Part shown: one piece after another, positions 17,836 through 25,942 of the stretch
Layout of the letters: the number at the start of each line of letters is the position of its first letter
How positions within the stretch are numbered: position 1 is the first letter of the stretch
Assembly: GCA_016220095.1 (NCBI GenBank)
Contig: JACRIJ010000082.1
Span: 19,666 to 83,665 of the forward strand
DNA from: Planctomycetota bacterium
GTDB lineage: Bacteria; Planctomycetota; MHYJ01; JACQXL01; JACRIJ01
DNA: 64,000 bases
Direction: 5' to 3'
Translations under genes and position numbers: made by a program
Notes under the pieces: generated by a model
Database searches by the model: none
The model's input: the letters and a program-made list of their open reading frames with translations, nothing else
Told to the model about the DNA's origin: nothing

Positions 17836-18357
17836 TTAAGATGATGATTTGGCCTTCTCAATTTCCTTTAAAGCGTAGGCCAAATTACGCGTAACAGCCG
17901 AAAGAACTCCGACAAAATTAGTGCAGGGCGCGTTCAACGTACCGAGCATCATGGCTACCATAGCCTCTTTTGACGGCATTTTAGACAGCATAGCGACATC
18001 TTTCTGTGACAGCAGGGCGCCGTCCGAAAAACCGCCGAGCACCTTAAGGAGCTTATGTTTATCGCCCCAGGTGATGACTTCCTTTGAAATAACAACAGGG
18101 TCATCCGCCCCGTAGAATATGGCCGTTTGGCCGCTCGGCAGTCCGGTGAACTGATGTTTGCCGGACTTTTCAAGCGCCTTGACAGCCGTTGAATTCTTGA
18201 TTACCTTCATTTTCAGGTTCTTCCCGCGCAGAGTTGTGCGCAGGTCGTTTATCTGGGCGGCTGAAACGCCTTTGTAATTGGCAAACACGCAATGGTTTAC
18301 CTTGCTGAAAACGCCGGCCATTTCATCAGCTATTTTTATTTTAATCTTATTAGGCAT
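17836..18357 (-). CDS. rplJ: 50S ribosomal protein L10
   Basis: L10 forms the base of the L7/L12 stalk on 23S rRNA. The 173-residue protein has the usual length; the central fold contains the FANYKG and LKMKVIKNS segments and the C-terminal helix that carries L7/L12 dimers. It starts 11 bp after rplA and is followed by rplL. In many bacteria L10-L7/L12 represses its own leader; the short gap here leaves no room for such a leader, so control probably acts elsewhere. Confidence 0.96.
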   Translation of the reverse strand: MPNKIKIKIADEMAGVFSKVNHCVFANYKGVSAAQINDLRTTLRGKNLKMKVIKNSTAVKALEKSGKHQFTGLPSGQTAIFYGADDPVVISKEVITWGDKHKLLKVLGGFSDGALLSQKDVAMLSKMPSKEAMVAMMLGTLNAPCTNFVGVLSAVTRNLAYALKEIEKAKSSS

Positions 18358-18368
18358 ACAAAACCATC

Positions 18369-19055
18369 CTATTTAATAACGAGGCCAATGCTTGGCGTCA
18401 TAGTTCCGGAGAGGAAAGCATTGATAATATAAGTGCCCTTTACTGACGCGGGCTTCATGTTCTTGATATGTTCTATGAAAGACTCAAGGTTTGCCTTGAG
18501 GTCTTTCTGCGAGAACGACAATTTGCCGACCGGTGCGTGGACTACTCCGCCGGCATCGGCGCGGAATTCAATCCTGCCTGCTTTGAATTCGGTCACTGCG
18601 GTCTTGATGTCATCGGTAACGGTGCCGGCCTTAGGCGAAGGCATTTTTCCCTGCGGCCCGAGGACTTTGCCGAGTTTTCCGATATGCCTCATCATGTAAG
18701 TGCAGGCTATTGCGACATCAAAATCAAGCCATCCGCCTTCTATCTTCTTAACAAGTTCCGCGGAACCTACTTCATCGGCTCCGGCAGCTGTTGCCTTGGT
18801 AGCGTCTTCGCCTTCCGCAAACACGATTACCTTGCGGGTCTTGCCGATGCCTTTCGGAAGCGACACCGAACCCCTTATAAGCTGGTCGGCCTTTTTCGGA
18901 TCTATGCCGAGACTTAGCGTAAGAAGCACGGTCTGGTCAAATTTCGTAGTGCCGTCCATTTTCTTAATTATTTCAATGGCGTTATCTATTTCGTATTTCT
19001 TTTCGGAATCAACGAGTTCCGCGAGTTTTTTGTAACGCTTACTTCTTGATTTCAT
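18369..19055 (-). CDS. rplA: 50S ribosomal protein L1
   Basis: L1 binds 23S rRNA at the mobile L1 stalk next to the E site and helps release deacylated tRNA. The 228-residue sequence has the standard length and shows the signature GxLGKVLGPQGKMPSPKAG and the N-terminal RSKRYKK segment. It follows rplK by 21 bp in the conserved rplKAJL order. Confidence 0.97.
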   Translation of the reverse strand: MKSRSKRYKKLAELVDSEKKYEIDNAIEIIKKMDGTTKFDQTVLLTLSLGIDPKKADQLIRGSVSLPKGIGKTRKVIVFAEGEDATKATAAGADEVGSAELVKKIEGGWLDFDVAIACTYMMRHIGKLGKVLGPQGKMPSPKAGTVTDDIKTAVTEFKAGRIEFRADAGGVVHAPVGKLSFSQKDLKANLESFIEHIKNMKPASVKGTYIINAFLSGTMTPSIGLVIK

Positions 19056-19076
19056 CGGGAAAATCCTTTCTGGTGA

Positions 19077-19505
19077 CTAAACGACTTCAATTCCCATATT
19101 CTTTGCAGTGCCGGCTATTACCTTCGCGGCCTGTTTGACATCGCTGGTGTTAAGGTCCTTCATTTTTATTTTGGCGATTTCCTCGCACTGCAGCCACGTA
19201 ACCTTGCCGACTTTTTCTTTATTTGGAACCGCGGCGCCTTTTACCACGCCTGCGGCTTTTTTGAGAAGAACGGAAGCCGGCGGCGATTTGACGATAAAGT
19301 CAAAAGACCGGTCTTTATAAACGGTTACTATTACGGGGAAAATCATCCCGGGCGAGCCCTTTGTGGCTTCATTGAATTTTTTTACAAATTCGCCGATATT
19401 GACGCCGTGCTGGCCCAGTGCCGGGCCTACGGGGGGCGCAGGCGTTGCCTGGCCGCCTGGGGCCTGGAGCTTGACTTTTACCATTATATCTTTCTTCGGA
19501 GCCAT
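19077..19505 (-). CDS. rplK: 50S ribosomal protein L11
   Basis: L11 binds the GTPase-associated centre of 23S rRNA. The 142-residue protein shows the N-terminal proline-rich [20 protein letters not shown] hinge and a C-terminal rRNA-binding domain ending in [11 protein letters not shown], both hallmarks of the family. It lies between nusG and rplA as in most bacteria. Confidence 0.97.
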   Translation of the reverse strand: MAPKKDIMVKVKLQAPGGQATPAPPVGPALGQHGVNIGEFVKKFNEATKGSPGMIFPVIVTVYKDRSFDFIVKSPPASVLLKKAAGVVKGAAVPNKEKVGKVTWLQCEEIAKIKMKDLNTSDVKQAAKVIAGTAKNMGIEVV

Positions 19506-19542
19506 ATTAAAATGCCTTTCAAATCTTTTAGCGCTTCTACTG

Positions 19543-20091
19543 TTAAATCTGTTCTATCTGCCAGTATTCCAGCTCAACGGGAGTAGGCCTCCCGAATATT
19601 GTCACTATAAGCTTCACGATGCCTTTGGACGGAACGACTTCTTCAACGGTACCGTCAAAGTTTTCAAACGGCCCTTCTTTAATGCGGACATTATCGCCCT
19701 TCTTGAAGGATATTTTCAGTTTAGGCTTATTCTCAAACGAAGTTTCGCTGTCCTGAAGGAGCCCCGCGATTTCGTGTTCAGCCATGGGAACGGGCTTATT
19801 GACGCCGAGGAATTCGCCTATGCCGGGCGTCTCGCGGATGACAAACCATGTTTCGTCATCCAGTATCATTTCAACCATCATGTATCCGGGAAAAACCTTG
19901 CGTTCTCTTACTTTTTTCTTGCCGCCCTTGATCTCGGATATTTTTTCGCTCGGCACGAGGGCGCGGACTATCTTGGCCTCAAGGCCTTTTGCCTTGACTC
20001 TTGCTTCAAGAACCTTCTTGACATGGTCTTCCCTATTTGTTTGTACGCGGACAACGTACCATCTTTTTACTGCGGATTGCGTTTCGCCCAT
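19543..20091 (-). CDS. nusG: Transcription termination/antitermination factor NusG
   Basis: NusG bridges the RNA polymerase clamp and couples elongation to Rho or to the ribosome. The 182-residue protein has the NGN domain ([21 protein letters not shown]) followed by the KOW motif ([21 protein letters not shown]) at about 125-150. It follows secE by 12 bp in the conserved secE-nusG pair. No domain insertions are seen. Confidence 0.97.
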   Translation of the reverse strand: MGETQSAVKRWYVVRVQTNREDHVKKVLEARVKAKGLEAKIVRALVPSEKISEIKGGKKKVRERKVFPGYMMVEMILDDETWFVIRETPGIGEFLGVNKPVPMAEHEIAGLLQDSETSFENKPKLKISFKKGDNVRIKEGPFENFDGTVEEVVPSKGIVKLIVTIFGRPTPVELEYWQIEQI

Positions 20092-20103
20092 ATGTAAAGT
20101 TTC

Positions 20104-20562
20104 TTAAATAATTCTCAACAGTTCCATCAACTTATACAGCAGGCTGTCTGCAAGCAGTATGAACAAACCGAGTGATGCAACCGAAATTATGACTGCTATT
20201 GACGAACCTACGTATTCATTCCTTTGCGGCCATGACACTTTCCTGAGTTCATCTTCCGTGCAAATAAGGAATTCCGCCGACCTCGGCAGATTAATAATGA
20301 ACAGATAAACGCCGGCCAGGCCCGCGAGCGCAACGACTGACGCTATGACCATCCTTATGGTTACGGCAAAATCAAGAAAATCAAGAGGTATCAGGACCAT
20401 GCCCCAGAAGGATGCAGGCGTGCTTCCGTCATCAAGCGTATAAGATGCGGGCATAAACCTGTACAGACAAATGCCGCCGTACAGCACCAGGATGGCGGCG
20501 CATATTCCGGCAACCCAACGGGCTATAGATCCTTGACCTTTTTTATAGTACTGAAACTGCAT
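20104..20562 (-). CDS. secE: Preprotein translocase subunit SecE
   Basis: SecE clamps SecY in the SecYEG export channel. The diagnostic ELRKVSWPQRNE amphipathic segment precedes the last transmembrane helix. The protein is 152 residues, much longer than the single-helix form of most bacteria: two further hydrophobic segments lie near 15-38 and 75-97, giving three helices as in enterobacteria. A 30-residue loop separates the first two. It lies between tRNA-Trp and nusG. Confidence 0.93.
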   Translation of the reverse strand: MQFQYYKKGQGSIARWVAGICAAILVLYGGICLYRFMPASYTLDDGSTPASFWGMVLIPLDFLDFAVTIRMVIASVVALAGLAGVYLFIINLPRSAEFLICTEDELRKVSWPQRNEYVGSSIAVIISVASLGLFILLADSLLYKLMELLRII

Positions 20563-20590
20563 AAATCAAAAAATAAAAAATATAACTCAA

Positions 20591-20664
20591 CAGGCCTGGA
20601 GGGACTCGAACCCACAACCCCCGGTTTTGGAGACCGGTGCTCTAGCCAATTGAGCTACAGGCCT
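20591..20664 (-). tRNA. tRNA-Trp (CCA anticodon)
   Basis: Read on the minus strand, a complete cloverleaf with acceptor AGGCCTG/CAGGCCT, anticodon arm CCGGT-CTCCAAA-ACCGG giving anticodon CCA, and T-loop TTCGAGT. The discriminator base is G, as typical for tryptophan tRNA. The 3' CCA is not encoded. It lies between rpmG and secE, the classical position. Confidence 0.97.
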
Positions 20665-20726
20665 TTAATATGGCCCTACTTCAATCCGGGTGCACTTGAT
20701 TCCATGGGTTGGAAGGCTTGATGAAC

Positions 20727-20876
20727 CTACTTCTTCTTCTCCTTATGCGGAGTATGCGCGGAACATTTATTGCAGAACTTCTTCAGCTCCAGCTTTTTCA
20801 GCGCCTTACCGCTTTTGGTAGTGCGGTAATATCTGTTACCGCACTGTGTGCATTCCAGAAAAATAGATTCTCGCAT
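20727..20876 (-). CDS. rpmG: 50S ribosomal protein L33
   Basis: A 49-residue basic protein that begins MRESIFLECTQCG and ends in a lysine run. Two CxxC pairs (C9/C12 and C35/C38) form a zinc ribbon, so this is the zinc-binding form of L33. It lies 16 bp after tuf and before tRNA-Trp, its standard place. The length and context make the call secure despite its small size. Confidence 0.95.
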   Translation of the reverse strand: MRESIFLECTQCGNRYYRTTKSGKALKKLELKKFCNKCSAHTPHKEKKK

Positions 20877-20892
20877 AAGGAATATTCTCTAA

Positions 20893-22092
20893 TTAAACCA
20901 ATATTTTTGTAACAACACCCGCGCCGACGGTCTTGCCGCCTTCGCGAATGGCAAATCTCTGTTCAGGTTCCATTGCAATGGGCATTATAAGCTCAACTTC
21001 AAGAATGGTGTTGTCGCCGGGCATGACCATTTCGCCCTGCTTAAGCGTTACTGCGCCTGTGACATCCGTGGTCCTGAAGTAGAACTGGGGCCTGTAATTG
21101 CCGAAGAAAGGCGTATGCCTTCCGCCGTCTTCTTTAGACAGCACGTACACCTGGCATTCAAATTTCGTATGAGGCGTAATACTGCCTGAAGCGGCAAGCA
21201 CCTGGCCTCTTTCAACGTCTTCCTTCTTGACGCCTCTGAGAAGCACGCCGATATTATCACCGGCAATGCCTTCATCAAGGGTCTTTTGGAACATTTCCAC
21301 GCCGGTGCATATGGTTTTACTGCTTTCCTTGGTCAAACCGATGATTTCAAGCTCGTCTCCCATTTTCACCTTGCCTCTTTCAACTCTTCCCGTCGCGACC
21401 GTACCGCGGCCTGAAATGGTGAATATATCTTCAACAGCCATAAGGAACGGCTTTTCGGTTTCTCTCTTGGGCAGGGGTATGAAACTGTCAATGGCATCAA
21501 CGAGCTTCCATATAGCTCCGCACCACTGGCATTCCTTCTTCGCGCACATGCACTGGTCAGCCTTAAGGGCCGAACCCCTGACTATAGGAGTGGTTGAACC
21601 GGGGAACTTGTTCTTGTCAAGGAGTTCCCTGATTTCAAGCTCAACGAGTTCAATAAGTTCGGGATCTTCCATCAAATCGCACTTGTTAAGGAAAACAACT
21701 ATCGCCGGTACGCCGACCTGGCGGGCGAGCAGGATGTGTTCCTTTGTCTGTGCCATTGCGCCGTCGGGCGCGCTGACTACGAGTACCGTACCGTCCATCT
21801 GGGCGGCGCCGGTAATCATGTTCTTGATGTAATCGGCATGGCCCGGGCAATCAATGTGGGCATAATGCCTGTTCGCCGTCTGGTATTCCACGTGGGCAAT
21901 GTTTATGGTAATACCTCTCTCCTTCTCTTCCGGGGCATTGTCAATACTGTCAAATGCCCTCTCCTTGGCGAGATTGTGCTTCGCCAGAATTTTCGTAATA
22001 ACGCTGGTAAGCGTAGTCTTGCCATGGTCAATGTGACCAATGGTCCCCACGTTAACGTGCGGCTTTGAACGATCAAATTTCTCTTTAGCCAT
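20893..22092 (-). CDS. tuf: Elongation factor Tu
   Basis: EF-Tu carries aminoacyl-tRNA to the ribosome as a GTP complex. GHIDHGKTT (P-loop), DCPGH and NKCD are present, followed by domains 2 and 3 ending in [10 protein letters not shown]; 399 residues is near the usual length. An oddity is a four-cysteine segment at the end of the G domain (C181, C183, C188, C191), just before the helix leading to domain 2, with the CxC-x4-CxxC spacing of a metal site. It is the first gene of the long operon; TTGACA-16-TATGAT lies about 80 bp upstream. Confidence 0.98.
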   Translation of the reverse strand: MAKEKFDRSKPHVNVGTIGHIDHGKTTLTSVITKILAKHNLAKERAFDSIDNAPEEKERGITINIAHVEYQTANRHYAHIDCPGHADYIKNMITGAAQMDGTVLVVSAPDGAMAQTKEHILLARQVGVPAIVVFLNKCDLMEDPELIELVELEIRELLDKNKFPGSTTPIVRGSALKADQCMCAKKECQWCGAIWKLVDAIDSFIPLPKRETEKPFLMAVEDIFTISGRGTVATGRVERGKVKMGDELEIIGLTKESSKTICTGVEMFQKTLDEGIAGDNIGVLLRGVKKEDVERGQVLAASGSITPHTKFECQVYVLSKEDGGRHTPFFGNYRPQFYFRTTDVTGAVTLKQGEMVMPGDNTILEVELIMPIAMEPEQRFAIREGGKTVGAGVVTKILV

Positions 22093-22170
22093 AAATTCTC
22101 TCCTTAACCTAAAAACTCTCCTTGACCACTAAAGAACAGTAAAGACAATTTATCAAATTAGAAAAGTAAT

Positions 22171-22198
22171 ATCATATAAAAAATTCAGAAAATGTCAA
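22171..22198 (-). promoter_or_regulatory. Promoter of the tuf-rpoB operon
   Basis: On the minus strand TTGACA (22198-22193) and TATGAT (22176-22171) are separated by 16 bp in AT-rich DNA. The predicted leader to the tuf start is about 70 nt. Confidence 0.65.
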
Positions 22199-22216
22199 GA
22201 AAAAAATAAATTTTTG

Positions 22217-22244
22217 TTGATTTTTTATTCCGGCACTATATAAT
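22217..22244 (+). promoter_or_regulatory. Promoter of tRNA-Thr
   Basis: TTGATT (22217-22222) and TATAAT (22239-22244) with a 16-bp spacer, divergent from the tuf promoter. The transcript would begin near 22251, about 55 nt before the tRNA. Confidence 0.6.
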
Positions 22245-22282
22245 GAATAATCCGTGCGGGCACGCGCCTGCAGTAAAACGCA

Positions 22283-22303
22283 AAAAACCGCAACGCGGTT
22301 TTT
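22283..22303 (+). promoter_or_regulatory. Terminator-like hairpin one base before tRNA-Thr
   Basis: AAAAACCGC (22283-22291), loop AAC, GCGGTTTTT (22295-22303) form a perfect 9-bp hairpin with a terminal T-run. It lies between the putative promoter and the tRNA, which starts at 22305. It could act as an attenuator or as a processing signal. Confidence 0.5.
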
Positions 22304-22304
22304 C

Positions 22305-22376
22305 GCTGGGATAGCTCAATAGTAGAGCTCCGGTTTTGTAAACCGGAGGTTGCGGGTGCAAATCCCGCTCCCAGCT
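22305..22376 (+). tRNA. tRNA-Thr (TGT anticodon)
   Basis: Acceptor GCTGGGA/TCCCAGC, D-stem GCTC/GAGC, anticodon arm CCGGT-TTTGTAA-ACCGG with anticodon TGT, T-stem GCGGG/CCCGC, discriminator T. The CCA end is not encoded. It is divergent from tuf, whereas in the usual bacterial cluster this tRNA lies upstream of tuf on the same strand. Confidence 0.96.
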
Positions 22377-22382
22377 TTAACG

Positions 22383-22534
22383 ATTCTAAGATTAGAAGAT
22401 TCTAAGATTAAAAGATTAGAAAACAACAAGATTCCAAGATTAAAAAATTAAAAGACAATAAGATTAGAAAATTGAAAGATTATTGAAACGTCGTAATCTC
22501 AGAATCTTTTAATCTTAGAATCTTGGAATCGTTA
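22383..22534. repeat. 152-bp palindromic array in strict 8-bp register
   Basis: Thirteen 8-bp words of type ATTCTAAG/ATTAGAAG/ATTAAAAG are followed, without loss of register, by AACGTCGT and five words of the reverse-complement type (AATCTCAG, AATCTTTT, AATCTTAG, AATCTTGG, AATCGTTA). The transcript between tRNA-Thr and tRNA-Tyr would fold into a long imperfect hairpin. Confidence 0.9.
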
Positions 22535-22541
22535 ATCCTAT

Positions 22542-22623
22542 GGGCAGGTTCCCAAGCGGTCAAAGGGAGCAGACTGTAAATCTGCCGGCTCTGCCTTCGG
22601 GGGTTCGAATCCCTCCCTGCCCA
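22542..22623 (+). tRNA. tRNA-Tyr (GTA anticodon)
   Basis: Acceptor GGGCAGG/CCTGCCC, anticodon arm GCAGA-CTGTAAA-TCTGC with anticodon GTA, a long variable arm as expected for tyrosine tRNA, T-loop TTCGAAT and discriminator A. The CCA end is not encoded. Word-array DNA (AAGGATG, AAAATGA, AGAAGGA) begins just after the gene. Confidence 0.96.
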
Positions 22624-22728
22624 ATTAAAGGATGAAAATGAAGAAGGAAGGACGCGGTAACGAATAGCGCGCAACGAGGGACGAACGACGAGGGGTGAAA
22701 AACCATGCGCGGCATTCCGCCGCCTGTC

Positions 22729-22800
22729 ACCGTAACACCACAACCCCTTAACTCCTAAACTCCATAACCCCTAAACCCCGTAACTCTTTAACTCCGTAAC
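22729..22800 (+). repeat. 8-bp word array upstream of pyrR
   Basis: Nine consecutive 8-bp words: ACCGTAAC, ACCACAAC, CCCTTAAC, TCCTAAAC, TCCATAAC, CCCTAAAC, CCCGTAAC, TCTTTAAC, TCCGTAAC. The array ends 13 bp before the pyrR start and forms most of its 5' region. The words are the reverse complement of the GGGTTACG type seen at 1208-1263. Confidence 0.9.
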
Positions 22801-22813
22801 CGGCAAATGTATT

Positions 22814-23350
22814 ATGATGAAAATACGGAAAAAACTTGTCAATGAAGATGAAATGGCCGTGCTTGTGGATTCCATCTCAAAAAAAATATTAGAAGCCAAT
22901 CCCGATAAAAAAAAGCTCGCTATCGTCGGCATCCATACGCGCGGCGCCGTGCTTGCTAAAAGAATAATGAATTCCCTCCAGAAAATTTCAGGCATGAAAA
23001 ATATCCCGTACGGCGAACTTGACATCACTCTCTACCGCGACGACCTGTCTTCGTCCGGACATAAGCCCGTTATAAAAGGCACTAAGATTGATTTTGACCT
23101 TAACGGTAAAACCGTCATTCTTATAGACGACGTTCTCTATACCGGACGCACCATCAGGGCGGCGCTGGATGAACTCGTGGATTTCGGAAGGCCCGCGTCA
23201 ATCCAGCTCGCGGTGCTCATAGACCGCGGACACAGGGAATTCCCGATCCGCGCCGATTACGCGGGTAAAACCATAGCAACCGAAAAAAATGACATGGTCC
23301 GGGTGCGGCTTAAGGAAATTGACCAGATTGAAGACGTCGTAATGATTTAA
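22814..23350 (+). CDS. pyrR: PyrR, pyrimidine operon regulator / uracil phosphoribosyltransferase
   Basis: A 178-residue type I phosphoribosyltransferase. The PRPP-binding motif VILIDDVLYTGRT lies at about 97-109 and the RGAVLAKR segment near 43-50. In Firmicutes PyrR binds pyr mRNA and also has uracil phosphoribosyltransferase activity; here it heads pyrR-pyrB-pyrC, so a role in pyrimidine synthesis is clear. I did not find an evident PyrR-type antiterminator/terminator before pyrB, so RNA-level attenuation is not shown. There are two adjacent ATGs (22814, 22817) and no good ribosome site; the 5' region is repeat DNA. Its TAA stop lies inside the first 7-bp word of the next array. Confidence 0.93.
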   Translation: MMKIRKKLVNEDEMAVLVDSISKKILEANPDKKKLAIVGIHTRGAVLAKRIMNSLQKISGMKNIPYGELDITLYRDDLSSSGHKPVIKGTKIDFDLNGKTVILIDDVLYTGRTIRAALDELVDFGRPASIQLAVLIDRGHREFPIRADYAGKTIATEKNDMVRVRLKEIDQIEDVVMI

Positions 23351-23402
23351 GAATTAAGAGTTAAGATTTCTCCGGCGTATTTCATAAAAATTTTAATTCT
23401 TA
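23345..23402 (+). repeat. 7-bp words and inverted repeat between pyrR and pyrB
   Basis: TTAAGAATTAAGAGTTAAG begins at the pyrR stop; TAAGAATTAA (23348-23357) pairs perfectly with TTAATTCTTA (23393-23402), so outward-reading words from both genes face each other. Confidence 0.7.
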
Positions 23403-23464
23403 AATTTCCATGCTTTTTATGCGGAACTTGAAAACATAGACACTAAAGGAGTTTCTATATATAT

Positions 23465-24406
23465 ATGGGAAATAAAGATTGGACACGCAAAGACCTGCTC
23501 GGACTTGAAGAACTTTCCGAAGAGGAAATCCTTACCGTCCTTGACACCGCGGAATCCTTCAAGGAAGTCTCAACGCGCAGTATCAAGAAAGTTCCGGCCC
23601 TGCGCGGCAAGGTCGTCGTTACCATGTTCATAGAACCCAGTACGCGCACAAGAACGTCTTTTTCCCTCGCAGCGCAAAGGCTCAGCGCCGACGTGGTTGA
23701 CTTTTCCGCGGCTACAAGCAGTCTCTCCAAAGGCGAATCCCTTAAAGATACCGCATTAAACATAGAAGCTATGGGCGTTGACATCGTTATCATACGGCAT
23801 ACCGCGCCCGGCGCGCCCCACCTGCTCGCGAAAGTCCTTAAGGCGTCCGTCATAAACGCGGGCGACGGCCCGCATGAACATCCCACACAGGGACTCCTTG
23901 ATATATTTACCATGAGAGAAAAATTCGGCAGGATAAAAGGCCTTAAAGTCGCCGTGCTCGGAGATATCAACCACAGCCGCGTGGCGCGTTCCAATATCTG
24001 GGGCCTTAAAAAACTCGGCGCCGAGGTAATCGCCTGCGGGCCTTCTACGCTTATTCCTTCCACAATTGAAAAATTGGGCGTAAAAGTATCATATAATATA
24101 GATGAAATACTTCCCGAAGTTGACGTGATCAATATACTAAGGATACAACTTGAACGCCAGCAGTCCGGACTCTTCCCTTCCATAAGGGAATACACGAGGC
24201 TCTTCGGGATAAATTCCGAAAGATTGAGCCGGGCTAAAAAAGACGTACTTGTAATGCACCCCGGCCCAGTAAACCGCGGCATTGAAATAACCCCGGAAGT
24301 TGCGGACGGAAAGAATTCCGTAATACTCAGCCAGGTAAGCAACGGTCTTGCCGTAAGAATGGCAGTGCTGTATCTGGTTTCCGGCGTTACACGCAGTAGC
24401 GAGTAG
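23465..24406 (+). CDS. pyrB: Aspartate carbamoyltransferase catalytic subunit
   Basis: Catalyses carbamoyl phosphate plus L-aspartate to N-carbamoyl-L-aspartate, the committed step of pyrimidine synthesis. The carbamoyl-phosphate motif [10 protein letters not shown] begins near residue 57, HPTQGLLD and the MHPGPVNRG segment follow; 313 residues is the normal catalytic-chain length. AAAGGAG lies before the ATG. It sits between pyrR and pyrC. No pyrI regulatory-chain gene is seen. The last residues (SSE) and the TAG stop are written by the first AGTAGCG words of a repeat array, so the natural C-terminus may have been altered. Confidence 0.97.
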   Translation: MGNKDWTRKDLLGLEELSEEEILTVLDTAESFKEVSTRSIKKVPALRGKVVVTMFIEPSTRTRTSFSLAAQRLSADVVDFSAATSSLSKGESLKDTALNIEAMGVDIVIIRHTAPGAPHLLAKVLKASVINAGDGPHEHPTQGLLDIFTMREKFGRIKGLKVAVLGDINHSRVARSNIWGLKKLGAEVIACGPSTLIPSTIEKLGVKVSYNIDEILPEVDVINILRIQLERQQSGLFPSIREYTRLFGINSERLSRAKKDVLVMHPGPVNRGIEITPEVADGKNSVILSQVSNGLAVRMAVLYLVSGVTRSSE

Positions 24407-24445
24407 CGGGTAGCGAGTACCGAGGGACGATACGACAAAACGAAA
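24395..24445 (+). repeat. 7-bp word array across the pyrB stop
   Basis: AGTAGCG, AGTAGCG, GGTAGCG, AGTACCG, AGGGACG, ATACGAC, AAAACGA in continuous 7-bp register. The pyrB TAG (24404-24406) lies in the second word. The remaining gap to pyrC has a degenerate 9-bp-type block (CTCTGTGTACTCTGTGG) near 24490-24512. Confidence 0.85.
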
Positions 24446-24560
24446 CCGCGAAAATCTGCCATAGAAAAACCGCTGTCCTTCGTATCCTCTGTGTACTCTG
24501 TGGCAAAAACGTTGTTTTATCTTCTGTGTTTTTACGCAGAAATCTATAGGAACTTTTATT

Positions 24561-25835
24561 ATGGAATCCATACTGATAACTAACGGCAGGGTAATAGACC
24601 CCGCAAATAAAATCGATTCTGTCATGAATGTCCTTGTTGAAAACGGCAAGATAACTTCCGTTGGAAACAAAAAGCCAAATGCCGACAAGGTCATTGACGC
24701 CAAAGGCATGTACGTTACCCCGGGCCTCATAGATATGCACGTGCACCTGCGCGAACCGGGCAACGAAGACGAGGAAACCATCGCGAGCGGTTCCGCGGCC
24801 GCCATAAACGGCGGCTTTACATCGCTCGCCGCCATGCCGAATACGGAACCGTCCGTAGATAACGAGGCTTCCGCGGAATTCGTCTATCTCCAGGCCAAAC
24901 GCACCGGCAAGGCAAACATCTATCCCATAGGAGCTATTACCAAAGGAAGAAAAGGCGTTGAGCTCTCGGAAATGGGACAGCTTGTGCGCGGCGGCGCCGT
25001 TGGATTTTCCGATGACGGCGACCCCGTGCAAAATGCCAGTATCATGCTCCGCGGGCTTACATATTCAAAAATGTTCGGCAAAACCGTCATCGCACATTGC
25101 GAAGACAAAACGCTTTCCGGCAACGGCGTCATGAACAGCGGCCATACGGCCATGACTCTGGGCCTTTCCGGCATACCGGGCATATCCGAAGAAATAACCG
25201 TGCACCGCGACATAGCGCTCGCCAAAGCCGCTAACGCAAAACTGCACATCGCCCATATCAGCACGGCCGGTTCCGTGGAACTCGTCCGAAACGCCAAGAA
25301 AAAAGGCGTCAGCGTTACATGCGAAGCAACCCCCCACCACCTGACCCTTACGGACGAATACATAAAAAGTTTTGATACGACTTTCAAGATGAATCCGCCG
25401 CTCAGAACCAAATCCGACATGGAAGCCGTCAGGGAAGGCCTGAAAGACGGCACTATAGACGTCATAGCATCCGACCACGCGCCGCATTCCTCGGAAAAAA
25501 AAGACGTGGAATTCAACGTTGCGCCGTTCGGGATTATCGGAATTGAAACCATACTCCCTGTAATAATGACGGAGCTTGTCAATAAAGGAATCATCACCAT
25601 TTCACAGGCCGTGGAAAAATTGACCGTCAATCCCGCAAGGATACTCGGCATTCCTAAAGGCACGCTTTCCACGGGCGCGGACGCGGATATAACAATCATT
25701 GACCCGAATTATCAATGGGTCATAGACCCGGATAAATTCAAATCAAAAAGCAGGAATTGCCCGTTCGCGGGATGGAAGGTCACAGGTAAGGCAGTCAAGG
25801 TCATAGTAAGCGGAAAGGTGTTTGAGAACACATAG
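24561..25835 (+). CDS. pyrC: Dihydroorotase, class I
   Basis: Interconverts N-carbamoyl-L-aspartate and dihydroorotate, the third pyrimidine step. The zinc ligands in HVHLREPG are H60 and H62; later zinc histidines lie near AHCEDK and LHIAHIST; the catalytic aspartate is D305 in ASDHAPHSS. At 424 residues it has the length of class I dihydroorotases found with aspartate carbamoyltransferases in many bacteria. AGGAAC precedes the ATG. It closes pyrR-pyrB-pyrC; downstream is an AT-rich array facing the convergent moaE. Confidence 0.97.
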   Translation: MESILITNGRVIDPANKIDSVMNVLVENGKITSVGNKKPNADKVIDAKGMYVTPGLIDMHVHLREPGNEDEETIASGSAAAINGGFTSLAAMPNTEPSVDNEASAEFVYLQAKRTGKANIYPIGAITKGRKGVELSEMGQLVRGGAVGFSDDGDPVQNASIMLRGLTYSKMFGKTVIAHCEDKTLSGNGVMNSGHTAMTLGLSGIPGISEEITVHRDIALAKAANAKLHIAHISTAGSVELVRNAKKKGVSVTCEATPHHLTLTDEYIKSFDTTFKMNPPLRTKSDMEAVREGLKDGTIDVIASDHAPHSSEKKDVEFNVAPFGIIGIETILPVIMTELVNKGIITISQAVEKLTVNPARILGIPKGTLSTGADADITIIDPNYQWVIDPDKFKSKSRNCPFAGWKVTGKAVKVIVSGKVFENT

Positions 25836-25837
25836 TT

Positions 25838-25942
25838 GACTTGACTAATTAATAATTATAAATTAAAAATAGAAATAATAATAGTCGAATCAACTAATCG
25901 CAGACCAGTTATTCTTAATTTTTAATTCTCAATTCTTAATTT
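25838..25942. repeat. Facing AT-rich word arms between pyrC and moaE
   Basis: The left arm reads outward from pyrC (AATTAATAATTATAAATTAA), the right arm outward from moaE on the minus strand in 7-bp words (ATTAAGA, ATTGAGA, ATTAAAA, ATTAAGA). The arms are partly complementary, so transcripts from either side could fold. Confidence 0.75.

Noticed and set aside
22383..22534. CRISPR array
   Set aside because: Units are 7-9 bp and imperfect, with no spacers of 25-40 bp and no cas genes in the window.
23351..23464. PyrR-dependent attenuator before pyrB
   Set aside because: Only an AT-rich inverted repeat is present; there is no GC-rich terminator with a T-run and no recognisable PyrR-binding loop.
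23455..24462. 335-codon ORF antisense to pyrB
   Set aside because: A shadow of the pyrB frame; serine-rich translation without recognisable features.
24920..25699. 259-codon ORF antisense to pyrC
   Set aside because: Shadow of a strongly conserved dihydroorotase; no ribosome site.
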